Source: Heterodera schachtii
Lineage: Eukaryota; Nematoda; Chromadorea; Rhabditida; Heteroderidae
Assembly: GCA_023374025.1 (NCBI GenBank)
Contig: SIJG01000100.1
Location: 258,200 to 322,199 of the forward strand
Direction: 5' to 3'
DNA length: 64,000 nucleotides
Made by a program: the position numbers and the translations under genes. Below are positions 1-11,141 of the stretch, in pieces; position 1 is the stretch's first letter; every line of letters starts with the position of its first letter. The notes beneath the pieces were generated by a model. The model worked only from the letters and a program-made list of their open reading frames with translations. It was not told the origin of the DNA and did no database searches.

Positions 1-522
1 GGATGATATAGGAGATAATTGGATTAAATATTTTTTTGTAAACTGTTGTATTCCACTGTTTATTTGTACCCGCATTCATAAAATCGGATTGTTTGTACCC
101 ATGGATTGTACCGTTCTTTTTTCTCTTCATTACCTATACTATTTCCTTTTCTTTTACCGGACCCGACCCGCCACTGTATTGGCGGTAAAACACATACATA
201 TCTTTTTTTAGTGGTGCAAAACTCGCAAATGGCTTAAGAATCAGCTATTAAAATGTAATTTCGATTTTTTGACATTTATATTACATATTTGGTCATTTAA
301 TGGCCCTATGAAACGGTGTTCTCTTGGGTTCAATTCCGCTTGGCTGCAAATAAAATTTTGGGGCCAACAACGGAACTTTTTTCGAAAGGCCCAGTGATCA
401 GGTGGAGTGAGTGATCATCTGAGAATGGCCAATTATTTGAGTTTTTTTTAGCTGAATGTACCTTTTTGTTTTGCAAAAAAATTTGTCCATAAAAAACGAT
501 GATCGTCCGCCCTTCGTCCTCC

Positions 523-530
523 TATATAAA
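523..530 (+). promoter_or_regulatory. TATA box, membrane gene copy 1
   Basis: TATATAAA lies about 145 bp upstream of the ATG of copy 1. It is followed by a block conserved in all copies (AAAATGCTCTCATTTT, then TTTTCATCATTG), which probably contains the transcription start. Confidence 0.6.
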
Positions 531-674
531 GAGGACGATTCGAAGAAAATGCTCTCATTTTGCGTCCGTCAGTATTTTTCATCATTGTTTTCTATTTGCT
601 AATTGTGTCAAAGCATCGTTCTGCTCCTCCTTCATCTTACACGCCAAACGGAAGTCGTCACACGTGGTGGCATC

Positions 675-1748
675 ATGAGGAAGATCATCTACTTAAAGCT
701 GTTGCAAATTGTGCTCACTTTGGCATTCATTTGGCGTCTCCGTTCACTTCACCAATTCTGCGGCACTTTTGCCGACCCAAAAGTGCTACTCTTTTTATGG
801 CCAATTAATTTACTAATGATATGCTTTTCAGGCCTTCATCCATGACATTTCACTTGGCCATTGCGAAAGCTTTACGCTCATCGGAAAGGACTCAAAAAGC
901 GGCGAATTCGGCGCTGTTTTCGACCAGGACAAATGGTACAACGAACTGTCGATGAGCAGCACCAATGGACGACCAACCGAAGAACAGCAACACCAATTCA
1001 TGGACGTATTGGCCACGAAATTGCCATCCGCTGGACGCCTTGTATTCCGATAACGGTGAACCAGCAAAACCATAATAATGAAAATAAAATTTGATTTGTT
1101 TTTTCAGATTTCGCTTTTTGACTGGACTAGCCTGTACAAAAACCCCCTCAACAATCGCACTTTGCCTCGTTTTTCCCTCCTATTGTGGGCCGCACTTTGG
1201 TCGCTTCTTCCCCTTGGCCGTGCCACCATGATAGTGCTACACTCTGTGGAAGAATATGAAGGAGTGAGCGCAGTTTGTGGCCACAGCAAATTCAACCCGA
1301 CAAAAATCGCCTCCAAAATTGCTTTTCAGTCGAAATCCGATGGATTTTTTTGTTGATCAAATTGAGATTTAAGTTTTGTCGCATTGAGTTTCTGTGTTCG
1401 CAAAGTGTCAAAGCATTTACCATTGTGTCGCGATTAATTGTTTTGTTTTTAAGTTCCCCTTCTATTTCAATGCTTTCCATTCTGTCTTCTGCTGGTTTGT
1501 CTCTGCTGCGTTCTCAACCAATTTGCTGATCTATTGGACGGACTTTGGACTTGCTTCAACTTCCAAGCGGATCACACAAATGTGCCGTTGGTCACTTTGG
1601 TGAGTTTGTGCCGTTTTTTGGCATTTGATCGTGCACATTTTCCAACTTTTAGGTGATCAGCATCGTCATGGTGTGTTCGTCCGTCTTTGAGATTGTGATC
1701 ATTCATCAGCAGCAGAAGAAGAAGAACGGAAGTGCCGTCATCATCTGA
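675..1748 (+). pseudogene. Multi-pass membrane protein copy 1, frameshifted
   Basis: This is a five-exon relative of the intact gene at 2243-3366. Exons are 675-782, 832-1055, 1108-1263, 1454-1599 and 1653-1748. Exon 1 encodes a hydrophobic leader (LQIVLTLAFIW). Exon 2 is 224 nt against 225 in copy 2, missing one base in the codons around GRLVF, and exon 4 is 146 nt against 147, missing one T in a TTTT run before GG. Both losses shift the frame, while splice sites and the final exon, with a lysine-rich tail, remain recognisable. The product family is unknown to me. The shifts could be true decay or, for the T run, an assembly error. Confidence 0.7.
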
Positions 1749-2091
1749 ACAATGAGCACAGAGACGAATGGGGAACGATGCGCTGGTGCCAACAAAACAT
1801 AACCAATACGATGAAACGACGATGTGATAGATATATGGATAAATCAGATGACCTATTTCGTCATAAACTGCTGTATTCTGTTGTATATTCCATTATATGT
1901 AGATGTATAATGTATGCATGGTTGTATAAACTCACTCAGTAATTTGCCGACCAATTTCTTTCGGGGGGAATCAACGCATTTTTGGTAATCCTTTGGAATT
2001 GATGACCGACTGTGGAAAAAAAAAATTACCTAAATGCATTTTTTCGATGGTAAAAAAGCGGTGATCGGTGATCACGAAAATGCTGGTGCCC

Positions 2092-2099
2092 TATATAAA
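2092..2099 (+). promoter_or_regulatory. TATA box, membrane gene copy 2
   Basis: TATATAAA lies about 145 bp upstream of the ATG at 2243, with the same downstream block (AAAATGCTCTCATTTTTT, then TTTTCATAATTG) found in the other copies. Confidence 0.6.
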
Positions 2100-2242
2100 G
2101 GGAACGCTTCGAACAAAATGCTCTCATTTTTTTCGTCCGTCAGTATTTTCATAATTGTTTTCTATTTGCTAATTGTGTCAAAGCATCGTTCTGTTTCTTC
2201 ATTTTTCACAGCAAACAAAAGTTATAACGTGGCAACATCATT

Positions 2243-3366
2243 ATGGAGAAGAAGATCGTCTACTTCAAGTTGATGCAAATTGTGCTCACTTTGGCATTTA
2301 TTTGGCAACTCATTTCACTGCGCCAATTCTGCGGCACTTTTTCCGACCCAAAAGTCAATTCGTTTAAATTTCACACAAATGATCCATAATGATGTGATTT
2401 TCAGGCCTTCATCCATGACATCTCTGTTGGCCATTGCAAACGCTTTACGCTCATCGGAAAAGACTCAAAAAGCGGTGAATTTGGCGCTGTGTTCGACCAT
2501 CACAAATGGCACAAGCAAATGTTTATGATCAGCACCAATGAACGACCAACCGGAGAACAGAAACTCCAATTCATGGACGAATTGGCCACGAAATTGCCAT
2601 CCGCTGGACGCCATTGCATTCCGATAACGGTCAATCAGCCAAAACCTATCACAACTATGAAATAAAATTTTTTTTTTCAGATTACGCCATTTTACTGGGT
2701 TTTTCACTGGATTGGCATGCTGGACAGAAACACCTTCAACAATGGCACTTTGTTTTATTTTTCCCTCCTCATTTGTTACGCATTGTTGTCGCTTGTCCTT
2801 CTTGGCATAGGCATCAGGATAATGCGACGCTCTGTGGAAGAATATAAAGTGAGCGAGCGCAGTACACGTGGCCACAGCAAATTCAACCCATACAAAATCG
2901 CGTCCAACATCGCTTTTCAATCGAAATCCGATGGATTTTTGGATTAAATTGAGATTTTCGGGTTTTTGTCGTGTTGAGTTTCTGTGTTCGCAAAGTGTCA
3001 AAAAGCATTTACCATTGTGTCGCGATTAATTTGGTTTTGTTTTTTTAAGTTCACCTTCTATCTCGGTGCCTTCTGTTCTGTCTTCTGCTGGTATACATGT
3101 GCTGAGCATTCATCCACATTGGTGCTCAATTGGACAGACTTTTGGACTTGCTTCAACTTCCAAGCGGATCACACAGATGTGCCGTTCGTCACTTTGGTGA
3201 ATTTTTGTTTTTTTTTTTTGCCGCTTTTGCCATTTGATTTTGCTCATTTTTCAACTTTTAGGTGCTTAGCATTGTCATGGCGTGTTTGTCCATCTTCGAG
3301 ATTTTCTTCAAAATTTGCTGTTCAAAAAACGTTCCCGCGTGCTTCAACGATGTTAGGATGATATAG
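2243..3366 (+). CDS. Small multi-pass membrane protein, intact copy
   Basis: Exons 2243-2353, 2405-2629, 2681-2848, 3050-3196 and 3262-3366 join into an open frame of 252 codons (251 aa). All introns are GT-AG and all are phase 0, which supports the model. Residues about 8-22 (MQIVLTLAFIW) form a signal peptide or first membrane segment. A roughly 100-residue polar domain follows, with three cysteines by residue about 48. Then come hydrophobic segments near residues 133-158 (LFYFSLLICYALLSLVLLGI), 169-185 (FYLGAFCSVFCWYTCA) and 218-235. The layout is tetraspan-like, but I do not recognise the family. The stop falls inside the next tandem unit's first bases, so the duplication boundary abuts the gene end. 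An ATG in the first hydrophobic exon was chosen because it is conserved in copies 1, 3 and 4. Confidence 0.75.
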
Positions 3367-3876
3367 GAGATAATTGGATTAAATATTTTTTTGTAAACTG
3401 TTGTATTCCACTGTTTATTTGTACCCGCATTCATAAAATCGGATTGTTTGTACCCATGGATTGTACCGTTCTTTTTTCTCTTCATTCCCTATACTATTTC
3501 CTTTTCTTTTACCGGACCCGACCCGCCACTGTATTGGCGGTAAAACACATACATATCTTTTTTTAGTGGTGCAAAACTCGCAAATGGCTTAACAATCAGC
3601 TATTAAAATATAATTTCGATTTTTTGAAATTTATATTACATATTTGGTCACTTAATGGCCCTATGAAACGGTGTTCTCTGAAGTTCAATTCCGCTTGGCT
3701 GCAAATAGATTTTGGGGCCAACAACAGAACTTTTTTCGAAAGGCCCAGTGATCAGGCGGAGTGAGTGATCATTTGAGAATGGCCAATTATTTGAGTTTTT
3801 TTTAGCTGATTGTACCTTTTTGTTTTGCAAAAAAATTTGTCCATAAAAAACGATGATCGTCCGCCCTTCGTCCGAC

Positions 3877-3884
3877 TATATAAA
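3877..3884 (+). promoter_or_regulatory. TATA box, membrane gene copy 3
   Basis: TATATAAA is placed as in copies 1 and 2, about 150 bp upstream of the copy 3 ATG. Confidence 0.6.
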
Positions 3885-4028
3885 GGGAATGATTAGAAGA
3901 AAATGCTCTCATTTTGCGTCCATCAGTATTTTTCATCATTGTTTTCTATTTGCTAATTGTGTCAAAGCATCGTTCTGCTGCTCCTTCATCTATCACAGCA
4001 AACGGAAGTCGTCACACGTGGTGGCATC

Positions 4029-4621
4029 ATGGAGAAGATCGTCTACTTCAAGTTGATGCAAATTGTGCTCACTTTGGCATTTATTTTGCGACTCCGTTCA
4101 CTTCACCAATTCTGCGGCACTTTTTCCGACCCAAAAGTCAATTCATTTACCTAATTTCACTAATGATTCATAATGATGTGATTTTCAGGCCTTCATCCAT
4201 GACATCTCTCTTGGCCATTGCAAACGCTTTGCGTTCATCGGAAAGGACTCAAAAGCGGTGAATTTGGCGCTGTGTTCGACCAGGACAAATGGCACAACCA
4301 ACTGTTCATGATGAACAGCACCAATGGACGACCAACCGAAGAACAGCAACACCAATTCATGGACGAATTGGCCGCCAAATTGCCACCCGCTGGACGCCAT
4401 TGCATTCCAATTTCGGTCCGTCAGCAAAACCATAATAGCGATGAATAAAATTTGATTTGTTTTTTCAGATTTGGCCATTTAACTGGATTCGCCTGTACAA
4501 AAATCAGCTCAACAATGGCACTTTGTTTTATTTTTCCCTCCTATTTTGGCACGCATTGATGTCGCTTGCCGTTCTTGGCCTAGGCATCAGGCAAATGTTA
4601 CGCTCTGTGGAAGAATATAAA
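4029..4621 (+). pseudogene. Membrane protein copy 3, 3'-truncated
   Basis: Exons 4029-4136, 4189-4415 and 4469-4621 match exons 1-3 of the intact copy. Exon 2 is 227 nt: an extra ATG codon (+3) and loss of one A from an AAAAA run (-1) leave the frame shifted. Exons 4 and 5 are absent; homology fades near 4790, just before the inserted hAT-type element at 4864. The shift is in a homopolymer and may be a sequencing artefact, but the missing exons are a real lesion. Confidence 0.7.
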
Positions 4622-4863
4622 GTGAGCGAGCGCAGAACACGTGGCGCCAAAGCAAATTCAACCCGACAAAACCGCGTCACTTTTCAGTCGTAATCTGATT
4701 GATTTATTGTTGATCAAAATCAGATTTAAGTTTTGTCACGGTTGAGTTTTATGTGTTCGCGATTTGTCCAAAAATATGTTTTGTTGGTAATGTTTAGATG
4801 GTATGACACCTTTTTAAAAATTTTTAGAAAGTCAAAAACAATGTTTTTTATTGGGGTTTTAAG

Positions 4864-5822
4864 TAGAGCTGAGCGGGACCGGGATTTTTGACAAAAACCG
4901 GGACCGGGATTTGCCGGGACCAGAAAAGTCGGGACCGGGACCAAGTTTTTTGACCGGGACCGGGACCGCGAAAAAACCCGGGACCGGGACCAACCGGGAC
5001 TTTTTCCAAGAGAAAATTTTTTTTGAAAAATTTTAAAAATTTTTGGTGAATTTTGTTACAAAAATTTCCTAAATTCAAAAAGGTACCCATAAAATTTTTT
5101 AATTTCGAAGAATTTTTCCATTATTCATTGGAAAATTTTTAAAATTTTCATTTTAGGGGGCGAGGGGAATTTTTGGAATTTTCTGAGTCCCAAAATTCTG
5201 GATTTTTCTAACAAATTAACAATCTCTTAAAATTTTTAAGTCGCTGTTTTTGTGGCAATGTTTTTTCGAAAAACTTTTGGAACATTGGGAGGGGAGAGGG
5301 TCCGTCGGTGCCGATAGGCGCCGCCGGAAAAAATTTGAAATTTTGAGTGAGATTTGATAACAGAATTTGCCAAAAAATGACCAAATATTAGGATTAATTT
5401 GTGGTTTTAGGCTGTTTAAAAATGGTAAAAATATAATTTTTATGTAGAAATATTTTTTATTAATTAAATTTCAATTGATATTGGTAAAGAAAAAAGAAAA
5501 AATTATCTGTTCCATCGGGGAATTGAACCCAAGGGACAAATAATGAAAGTCAAAAGGTTTAGAAACTTATCCACTTATGCATATGAAAATATGCTTTAAA
5601 AGAAATAAATAATTTATTTTTTTTTCTCAAATTTTTTCTTCTCCACCAATTTTCTTCTCTTTTCTCACCCAGACCCCATTCTTACCAGTGCTTATTTAGT
5701 CCCGCCGGGACCGGGACTGGCAAAACCGGGACCGGGATTTCTTTTTTTCAAAAACCGGGACCGGGACCTGAAAAAACCGGGATTTCCCGCCCCGGTTTCG
5801 GTCCCGGTCCCGCTCAGCTCTA
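4864..5822. mobile_element. Non-autonomous hAT-type element (TAGAG family)
   Basis: Terminal inverted repeats begin TAGAGCTGAGCGGGACCGGG at both ends. They are flanked by an exact 8-bp duplication GTTTTAAG (4856-4863 and 5823-5830), the hAT signature. The 959-bp interior has no credible ORF. It carries the GC-rich hairpin (5301-5328) and, on the minus strand, a tRNA-type B box within 5515-5540 (GGTTCAATTCC). Confidence 0.9.
5301..5328. repeat. Dispersed GC hairpin, copy 1
   Basis: Imperfect palindrome of the form CCGTCGGTGCC-GATA-GGCGCCGCCGG, followed by A/T-rich sequence. It lies inside the 4864-5822 element. Confidence 0.8.
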
Positions 5823-5830
5823 GTTTTAAG

Positions 5831-6281
5831 GCACGGAACACGAATGTGGCACCTATTTGATCATTTCGAACTCATGACCCGAATTCGAACAAAAAGTCGA
5901 AAGTTCAAATTCTCGAATTTGCATTTTCGTCTAAAACGGTTTAAATATATGGAACCAAAAAGATAGCAATCATTTCCTTCAATAAAAGATCATTTGAACC
6001 GTTTTAGGCGAAAAAAGCGAAATTCGAAAATTTGAATAATTGGATTAAATATTTTTTTTATAAACTGTTGTATTCCACTGTTTATTTGTACCCGCATTCA
6101 TAAAATCGGATTAGGTGATCCGTTGACCGTGCCGTTCTTTTTAGTGGTGTAAAACTCACAAATGGCTTAACAATCAGCTATTAAACATATTTTCTATTTG
6201 CTAATTGTGTCAAAGCATCGTTCTCTGCTCCTCCTTCATCTATAACAGCAAACGGAAGAAGTCGTCACACGTGGCGGCATC
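5831..6281. other. Intergenic, repeat remnant
   Basis: No gene seen. It holds a copy of the dispersed GATCAtttCGAACTCATGA-type repeat near 5858-5895 and, from 6041 to 6190, a truncated copy of the upstream block of the tandem membrane genes. Confidence 0.6.
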
Positions 6282-7400
6282 ATGGAGAAGATCGTCTACT
6301 TAAAGACTGTTGCAATTTGTGCTCACTTTGGCATTCATTTGGCGACTCCGTTCACTTCACCAATTCTGCGGCACTTTTGCCGACCCAAAGGTGCTGCGCT
6401 TTTCTTTGCCAATTAATTTACAAATGATATGCTTTTCAGGCCTTCATCCATGACATCTCACTGTGGCTATTGCAAACGCTTTACGCTCATTGGAAAAGAC
6501 ACAAAAAGCGGCGAATTCGGCGCTGTGTTCGACCAGGACAAATGGCAGAACCAACTGTCGATGAGCAGCACCAATGGACGACCAACCGAAGAACAGCAAC
6601 ACCAATTCAGGACGAATTAGCCGCGAAATTGCCACCCGCTGAACGCCATTGTATTCCGATAACGGTCCGTTCAGAGAAACGAATAATAATGATGAAATTA
6701 ACTTTCTTTTGTTTTTCAGATTTCGCTTTTTGACGTGTTTCGCATGGACAGAAACGCCCTCAACAATGGCTCTTTGTTCTATTTTTCCGCCCAACTGAAT
6801 GTCGCATTGTGCTCGCTTGGCATGTTTGGCCTTGGCATCGTGGTAATGCTGCGCTCTGTGGAAGAATATGAAGTGAGTGATCGCAACGCGTGGCCACAGC
6901 AAATTCAACCCGACAAAATCGCGTTTCTAAAATTGCTTTTCCAGTCGAAATCCGATGGATTTTTTTGATCAAAATGAGATTTGAGTTTTTTTGTGTGAGA
7001 GTTGTTAAAATATGTTTTGTTTACCATTGCGTTTGCTTATTTTGTTTTTAAGTTCTGGGCCAATTTATTTGCCTTTTATTCTGTCTTCTGCTGGTATACA
7101 TGTGCTGAGCATTCATCCAATTTGCTGCTCAATTGGACGGACTTTTGGACTTTCGTCAACTTCCGAGCGGATTACACAGTACAGTTTGACACTTTGGTGA
7201 GTTTTTTTTTGCCATTTAAATTTTACGCTTTTTCCTTCTTGTAGGTGCTCAGCATTGTCATGGTGTTTTTGTACGGCTTCGAGATTTTTCTTCAAAAATA
7301 TAATAAATCAGATTACCTATATCTTCATGAACTTGTATGTTCCATTATATTAGTAGATGTATATGTACTGTATGCATGGTTGTATAAACTCACTCAGTAA
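6282..7400 (+). pseudogene. Membrane protein copy 4, frameshifted
   Basis: All five exon positions are recognisable. The ATG is at 6282, exon 2 starts near 6440, exon 3 near 6721 (LFYFSAQLN..GLGIVVML), exon 4 near 7051 (SVFCWYTCAEH) and exon 5 near 7245. Exon 1 has an extra base (AAGACTGTTGC where the intact copy has AAGTTGATGC). Exon 2 has an extra base near 6464. The final exon lacks the stop of copy 2 and runs to 7400. Exons 3-4 remain open, so the 5' half is the broken part. Confidence 0.65.
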
Positions 7401-7530
7401 TTTGCTGATCAATTAATTTTGGAGGGAATTGCCGCATTTTGGGTAACCCTTTGGAATTGGTATCCCGAGTTAAAAAAAAATTAAAATTCTCTGCACTTTT
7501 CGATGGTAAAAATTACACTGATCATTATCA

Positions 7531-8075
7531 GTGATCAATTATTTGAAAATATGCTCAGGTTTTGCACCTATGTTTTTTCATCAAATAGGTATGTATATGT
7601 ACTTGATTTTCCAAAATTTATTTGAAAATATCCAAGAATTCAAAATGTCCTTGAAAATGAGCACTCGAAAAAAACATTCAAAATGCCTATATAAAGGGAA
7701 CGCATTGAACAAAATGCTCACATTCTTCGTCATTCAGTATTTTCATCATTGCTTTTATTTGCCTATTCTGTCAAAGAATCGTTCTGTTTCTTCGTCTTTC
7801 AATGCACAAAACGTACAAAGTAATTTTTGGCGGAATTGTCAGCAGGAGAAAAATTGGATGAAAGCGACGAAAAGAAGGACGAAACCCAACTCGTACTAGT
7901 ATGTAGTAAATATAGAAACAGAAAAACGCGAGACAGCGTTAAGTCATCAGAGAACAGAGAAAAAAAGATACTCTAAAATAGTACGAGTTGGGTTTTTACC
8001 GAAAAGAAATACCTAATAGAGAAAGTAAAATAATAATAAAAATGATGTAGGAGGAGCAACCACTTTTACACTAAT
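7531..8075 (-). promoter_or_regulatory. Orphan promoter region of an F-box-like gene
   Basis: Read on the minus strand, 8075-8045 gives a TATA-like AGTGTAAAAGTGGTTGCTC. It is followed by the 5' block that precedes other family genes (down to about 7815). No coding exons follow: the block abuts a fragment of the membrane-gene promoter, read on the plus strand, with TATATAAA at 7688-7695. A short inverted-repeat insertion (7886-7901 against 7980-7997, arms AACCCAACTCGTACT) interrupts it. Confidence 0.5.
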
Positions 8076-8491
8076 TTTTTCCCAATTTTTATTAAATTTT
8101 TATTTATATTTCGCCATTTTTTGCGCCTATCCTTAATAAAAAATGCAGTAAAAAAAGAAAAAATACACCCTCTAAGAATTAAAAATTTTTCTCTTAATTC
8201 ATCACCAAAAAAATTATTTATTTATGATTTAAATATATTCTTCGAATAAAAAGTTAAAAATATTTTTTGTGGTACATATGTTGTCGCTTGTTGGGTCAAA
8301 GAGCAATAATCATTCGGCAATGAATGTCCTTGATTTCAGGAAATCGCTTAATTTATCCTAAGACATATACATATGTATGTAATGCAATTTGTGATCACTG
8401 CAACAAGAAGAACAATTTACAAACGTCAAATTCATTATCCAACACCGCAATTCAAATTGATCGATCACTTCTCAGTAATTCATCCATTCAT
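8076..8491. other. AT-rich intergenic stretch
   Basis: No gene or clear repeat boundary seen. Poly-A/T runs and stop codons occur in all frames. Confidence 0.5.
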
Positions 8492-10093
8492 TCACTTCTG
8501 CTGCTGATCACTTGAGCCGGGAGTTGCCTCAAGAAGTCTAAAAACAGAAACGAAATAAATTTGGATATTTGAAAAAACATTCACTTACCCGTCCCCGATT
8601 TGGTCCTCATTATAAATTCGAATGTCAATTTTGTTCCATTGTTCACAAAGTCGCCAGCCAATTGCTTCCTTTTCCCATTTTGTCCATTTGCTTCCGTCTC
8701 GCGCAATTGGACAATGGACGAACAGAAAACGATCACTATTGTCAGTTCTTTTCAATTATTAATCTTTTTAAAAATTCTTTCGTTTTCAAACCGGGAAATG
8801 TTTCTTGCATTTTCCTTCGACAAGACAGCGTTGTTCGGAGCATGTGGGTATGTGTTTTGTTGTTACTGTTTTATGAAGGTCACGTAAAATTGCGTCTTCC
8901 TTTGTTCGTCCGCTTGGAATTGGTGGAATTTCGACACAAATGTACTGCGCCATGTAATCTTCGGGCGTGTGGATGCTGCTTGTTAACCGAATGAGTTCCC
9001 AATCCAATGTTAAACAAATGTGCATGTGTGGCAATCCACTAAAACAGGTTAAACTTTGCCTGGAATTTTTAGCTACCATAGCTACAAATGATGTCTGACC
9101 TGTCTTTCCACTGCTGGCGTTTTCCATCAGGACCAAAGAGCAGGAGTTGTTCAAGTTCAACACAGTCCGGGTCCAGTGTAAAAGTAATTAGAAGATCAGG
9201 TTTTCCAATCTCGCGACAGATGGTCATCCAATTTGCGTATCCTTTTTGGTAAAACTGACGTGAGCCGCGAAAGTGAACATCCGTCATTTAAATTTGGCCA
9301 ATTAGACCATGCAAACCTTCATAATACTTCATATTTGGGGATCATAAAGACAAAATTGTACCTTTGTTGTTACGCATTTGTTCCACCCATTGAAGTAGGG
9401 CTTTGACACGAACAAGGCTCAAGTTCTGGGCCCAAATATTCTCCTTCTTCGCCCAATTCAATTTTGTCGTCAAGCAGAACTCCTTGGGGATTACGGAATT
9501 GATTGTTTTAGTCATGTAAAAAAAAGTTTTCAGAGTTTTTGAGGACGTCGATTATGAATCCGACCCACAGTTCGACCAAGTTTTCGCATTTGAGTCCGGG
9601 ACTTAAAATTGGTTGAAATGGGTCTAGGATTCATAATCAAGGCCCTCAAAAACGTTGTGAAATTTTTTTATATAACTTTAAAAATTTTTTTGTTTTGTGG
9701 CGTACCAACTGCACTAGTACCCACTTTTAGTTCATAATTTTTAAATGGATGGATGAACAAAACATTTTTGGCAACAAACCCAAAAAACCGTAGAAATCAA
9801 ATATTAGTAAGCACCGCTTTGAGGGCTTCACGCTTTGACGACCAATTCCCAACATCCAACCAGCATTCGCACACTTTTGGCACATTGTTTTGAAGTAGAG
9901 TGAAAAGCCATTTGGTCACCGCTTGTCCATCCGATGCCATGGCACTGTCATCGCATGAAAATTCGCCGAAGAGATTGGTGGTATATAAACTGACAAAGCG
10001 AAGCGATGGAAAATCGTTGAGAATTGACGGGTCGACGAATTGACGCAAAACTTTGCCCGACAATCCCATGACACGGATATGTTTTCCGATCAT
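8492..10093 (-). pseudogene. F-box-like family A gene remnant, Helitron-interrupted
   Basis: On the minus strand, 10093-9797 encodes the middle domain of family A (PSILNDFPSLRF, then DDSAMASDGQAVTKWLF). About 8760-8590 encodes the fourth-exon domain (FVHCPIARDGSKWTKWEKEAIGW), and 8540-8492 gives the short last exon (LLEATPGSSDQ). Exons 1-2 and the start of exon 3 are missing, cut at 10093 next to a GC hairpin. The start of exon 4 is replaced by foreign sequence with Helitron Rep similarity. Confidence 0.7.
8786..9287 (-). mobile_element. Helitron Rep (helitron-like N domain) fragment
   Basis: Two overlapping minus-strand frames (9287-9069 and 9163-8786) together resemble the Helitron N-terminal Rep domain. 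The first has FYQKGYANWMTICREIGKPD and LLITFTLDP. The second has SGLPHMHICLTLD, then YICVEIPPIP and a cysteine-rich CSEQRCLVEGKCKKHFP. The H-x-H rolling-circle motif is visible as HMH. A further open stretch (TTKLNWAKKENIWAQNLS, about 9495-9370) may belong to the same element. The fragment is frameshifted, has no helicase domain, and is surrounded by a decayed host gene. Confidence 0.7.
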
Positions 10094-10106
10094 TGGCTTT
10101 GGGGGG

Positions 10107-10133
10107 CCGGCGGTTCCGAAAGGCGCCGCCGGG
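10107..10133. repeat. Dispersed GC hairpin, copy 2
   Basis: CCGGCGGTTCC-GAAA-GGCGCCGCCGG preceded by a G run and followed by GAAAAATTTTTG. It marks the truncated end of the pseudogene next to it. Confidence 0.8.
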
Positions 10134-11141
10134 AAAAATTTTTGAAATTGGGAGTTTGTGTAGCATTTTTATCAGCGAAATAAATATTAAGCACAAAAAA
10201 AAATTTAAAAAGTTTGGGGAAGCCTAAAATAAAGGACAATTTAAAAAAAGAACACTTGGGAACTCTGATTTAGGACAAATTAAGGTGTTTTTCTGAAACT
10301 GTAATTGGCTTTAAGAATATGAGTATGCATTTTGTTTTTTTTGAGTTTCTTGGCAAAATTTCTAAGCAAATTCGGCTCAAAAATTCGGCTCAAAAAAAAA
10401 TTGTATTCCTTCGGGCACAAAACTTAATTACACAATAGAATCTTACGAGCAGTGAATTAAAATCGTTGAAATGAAAAACTATAAACACAATCACTTTTCA
10501 GGCTCCCTGATGTTTCGTCACTGAAATAAACTTTTAAAAATTAAACACTATTTCATAATACACTTTAAAAAAAATTTTAGCCAAAAACCATTAAATTTGT
10601 GCTAAATGGTATGAAAATTCACTTAGCACTGGTAAAATGGGGGTCTGGTGAGAAAAGAGGGAGTCAAGGCAGTTCGTACAATTTAAAATGGGAATGGCCA
10701 TAACTTTTTTGTTCTTCAGTTAATTTCTTCAAAATTGGTATCATTCGAAATCATATTTTCTTTACATTATTTCAATTTCGTATTACCATCTGTGCATCAT
10801 CGTTTTTTAAATGGTAATTAAACCGATTTATTGGAGGCAAAGTGACCACCGACTTTATCATTAGGTCAAAAGAATGAGCCTGGAATTTCAGTCAATTTAT
10901 CCTAAAGGCAAATATACATATATTACAATTTGTGATCACTGCAACAATTTTATATACATCAGACGGGCTCAAATTCATTATCCAACTTCACATCAATTAA
11001 ATAGATCATTTCTCAACAAATCGTTCAGTCATTTCTGTTGCTGATCACTTTGGTCGATCATTGCGTCAAGAGCCTAAAAAACGAAAAAGCAACAAATTTG
11101 GGTATTTGAAAAAGCATTATTCAGTCATTCACTGACCCATC
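10134..11141. other. Intergenic DNA with dispersed repeats
   Basis: No gene. The stretch 10395-10640 is repeated in reverse orientation at about 29550-29650 (shared TTTTTGGCTAAAAAAAATTTT-type and ATTCCTTCGG blocks). From 10880 to 11090 it resembles 32760-32980, the common 3' flank of two family A genes. Confidence 0.6.

Larger units (their letters stand above)
1..4145 (+). repeat. Tandem segmental duplication
   Basis: The sequence at 1-790 recurs almost unchanged at 3355-4145, including a GGATGATATAGGAGATAATT block, a TATA box and the first exon of the membrane protein gene. The repeat period is about 3354 bp and each unit carries intergenic DNA plus one or two gene copies. A shorter remnant of the same intergenic block returns at 6041-6190, upstream of the fourth gene copy. 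Confidence 0.85.

Noticed and set aside
560..845. ORFs of about 80 codons upstream and across exon 1 of membrane gene copy 1
   Set aside because: They run through the promoter and 5' leader or in the wrong frame of exon 1; equivalent frames are not conserved in the intact copy.
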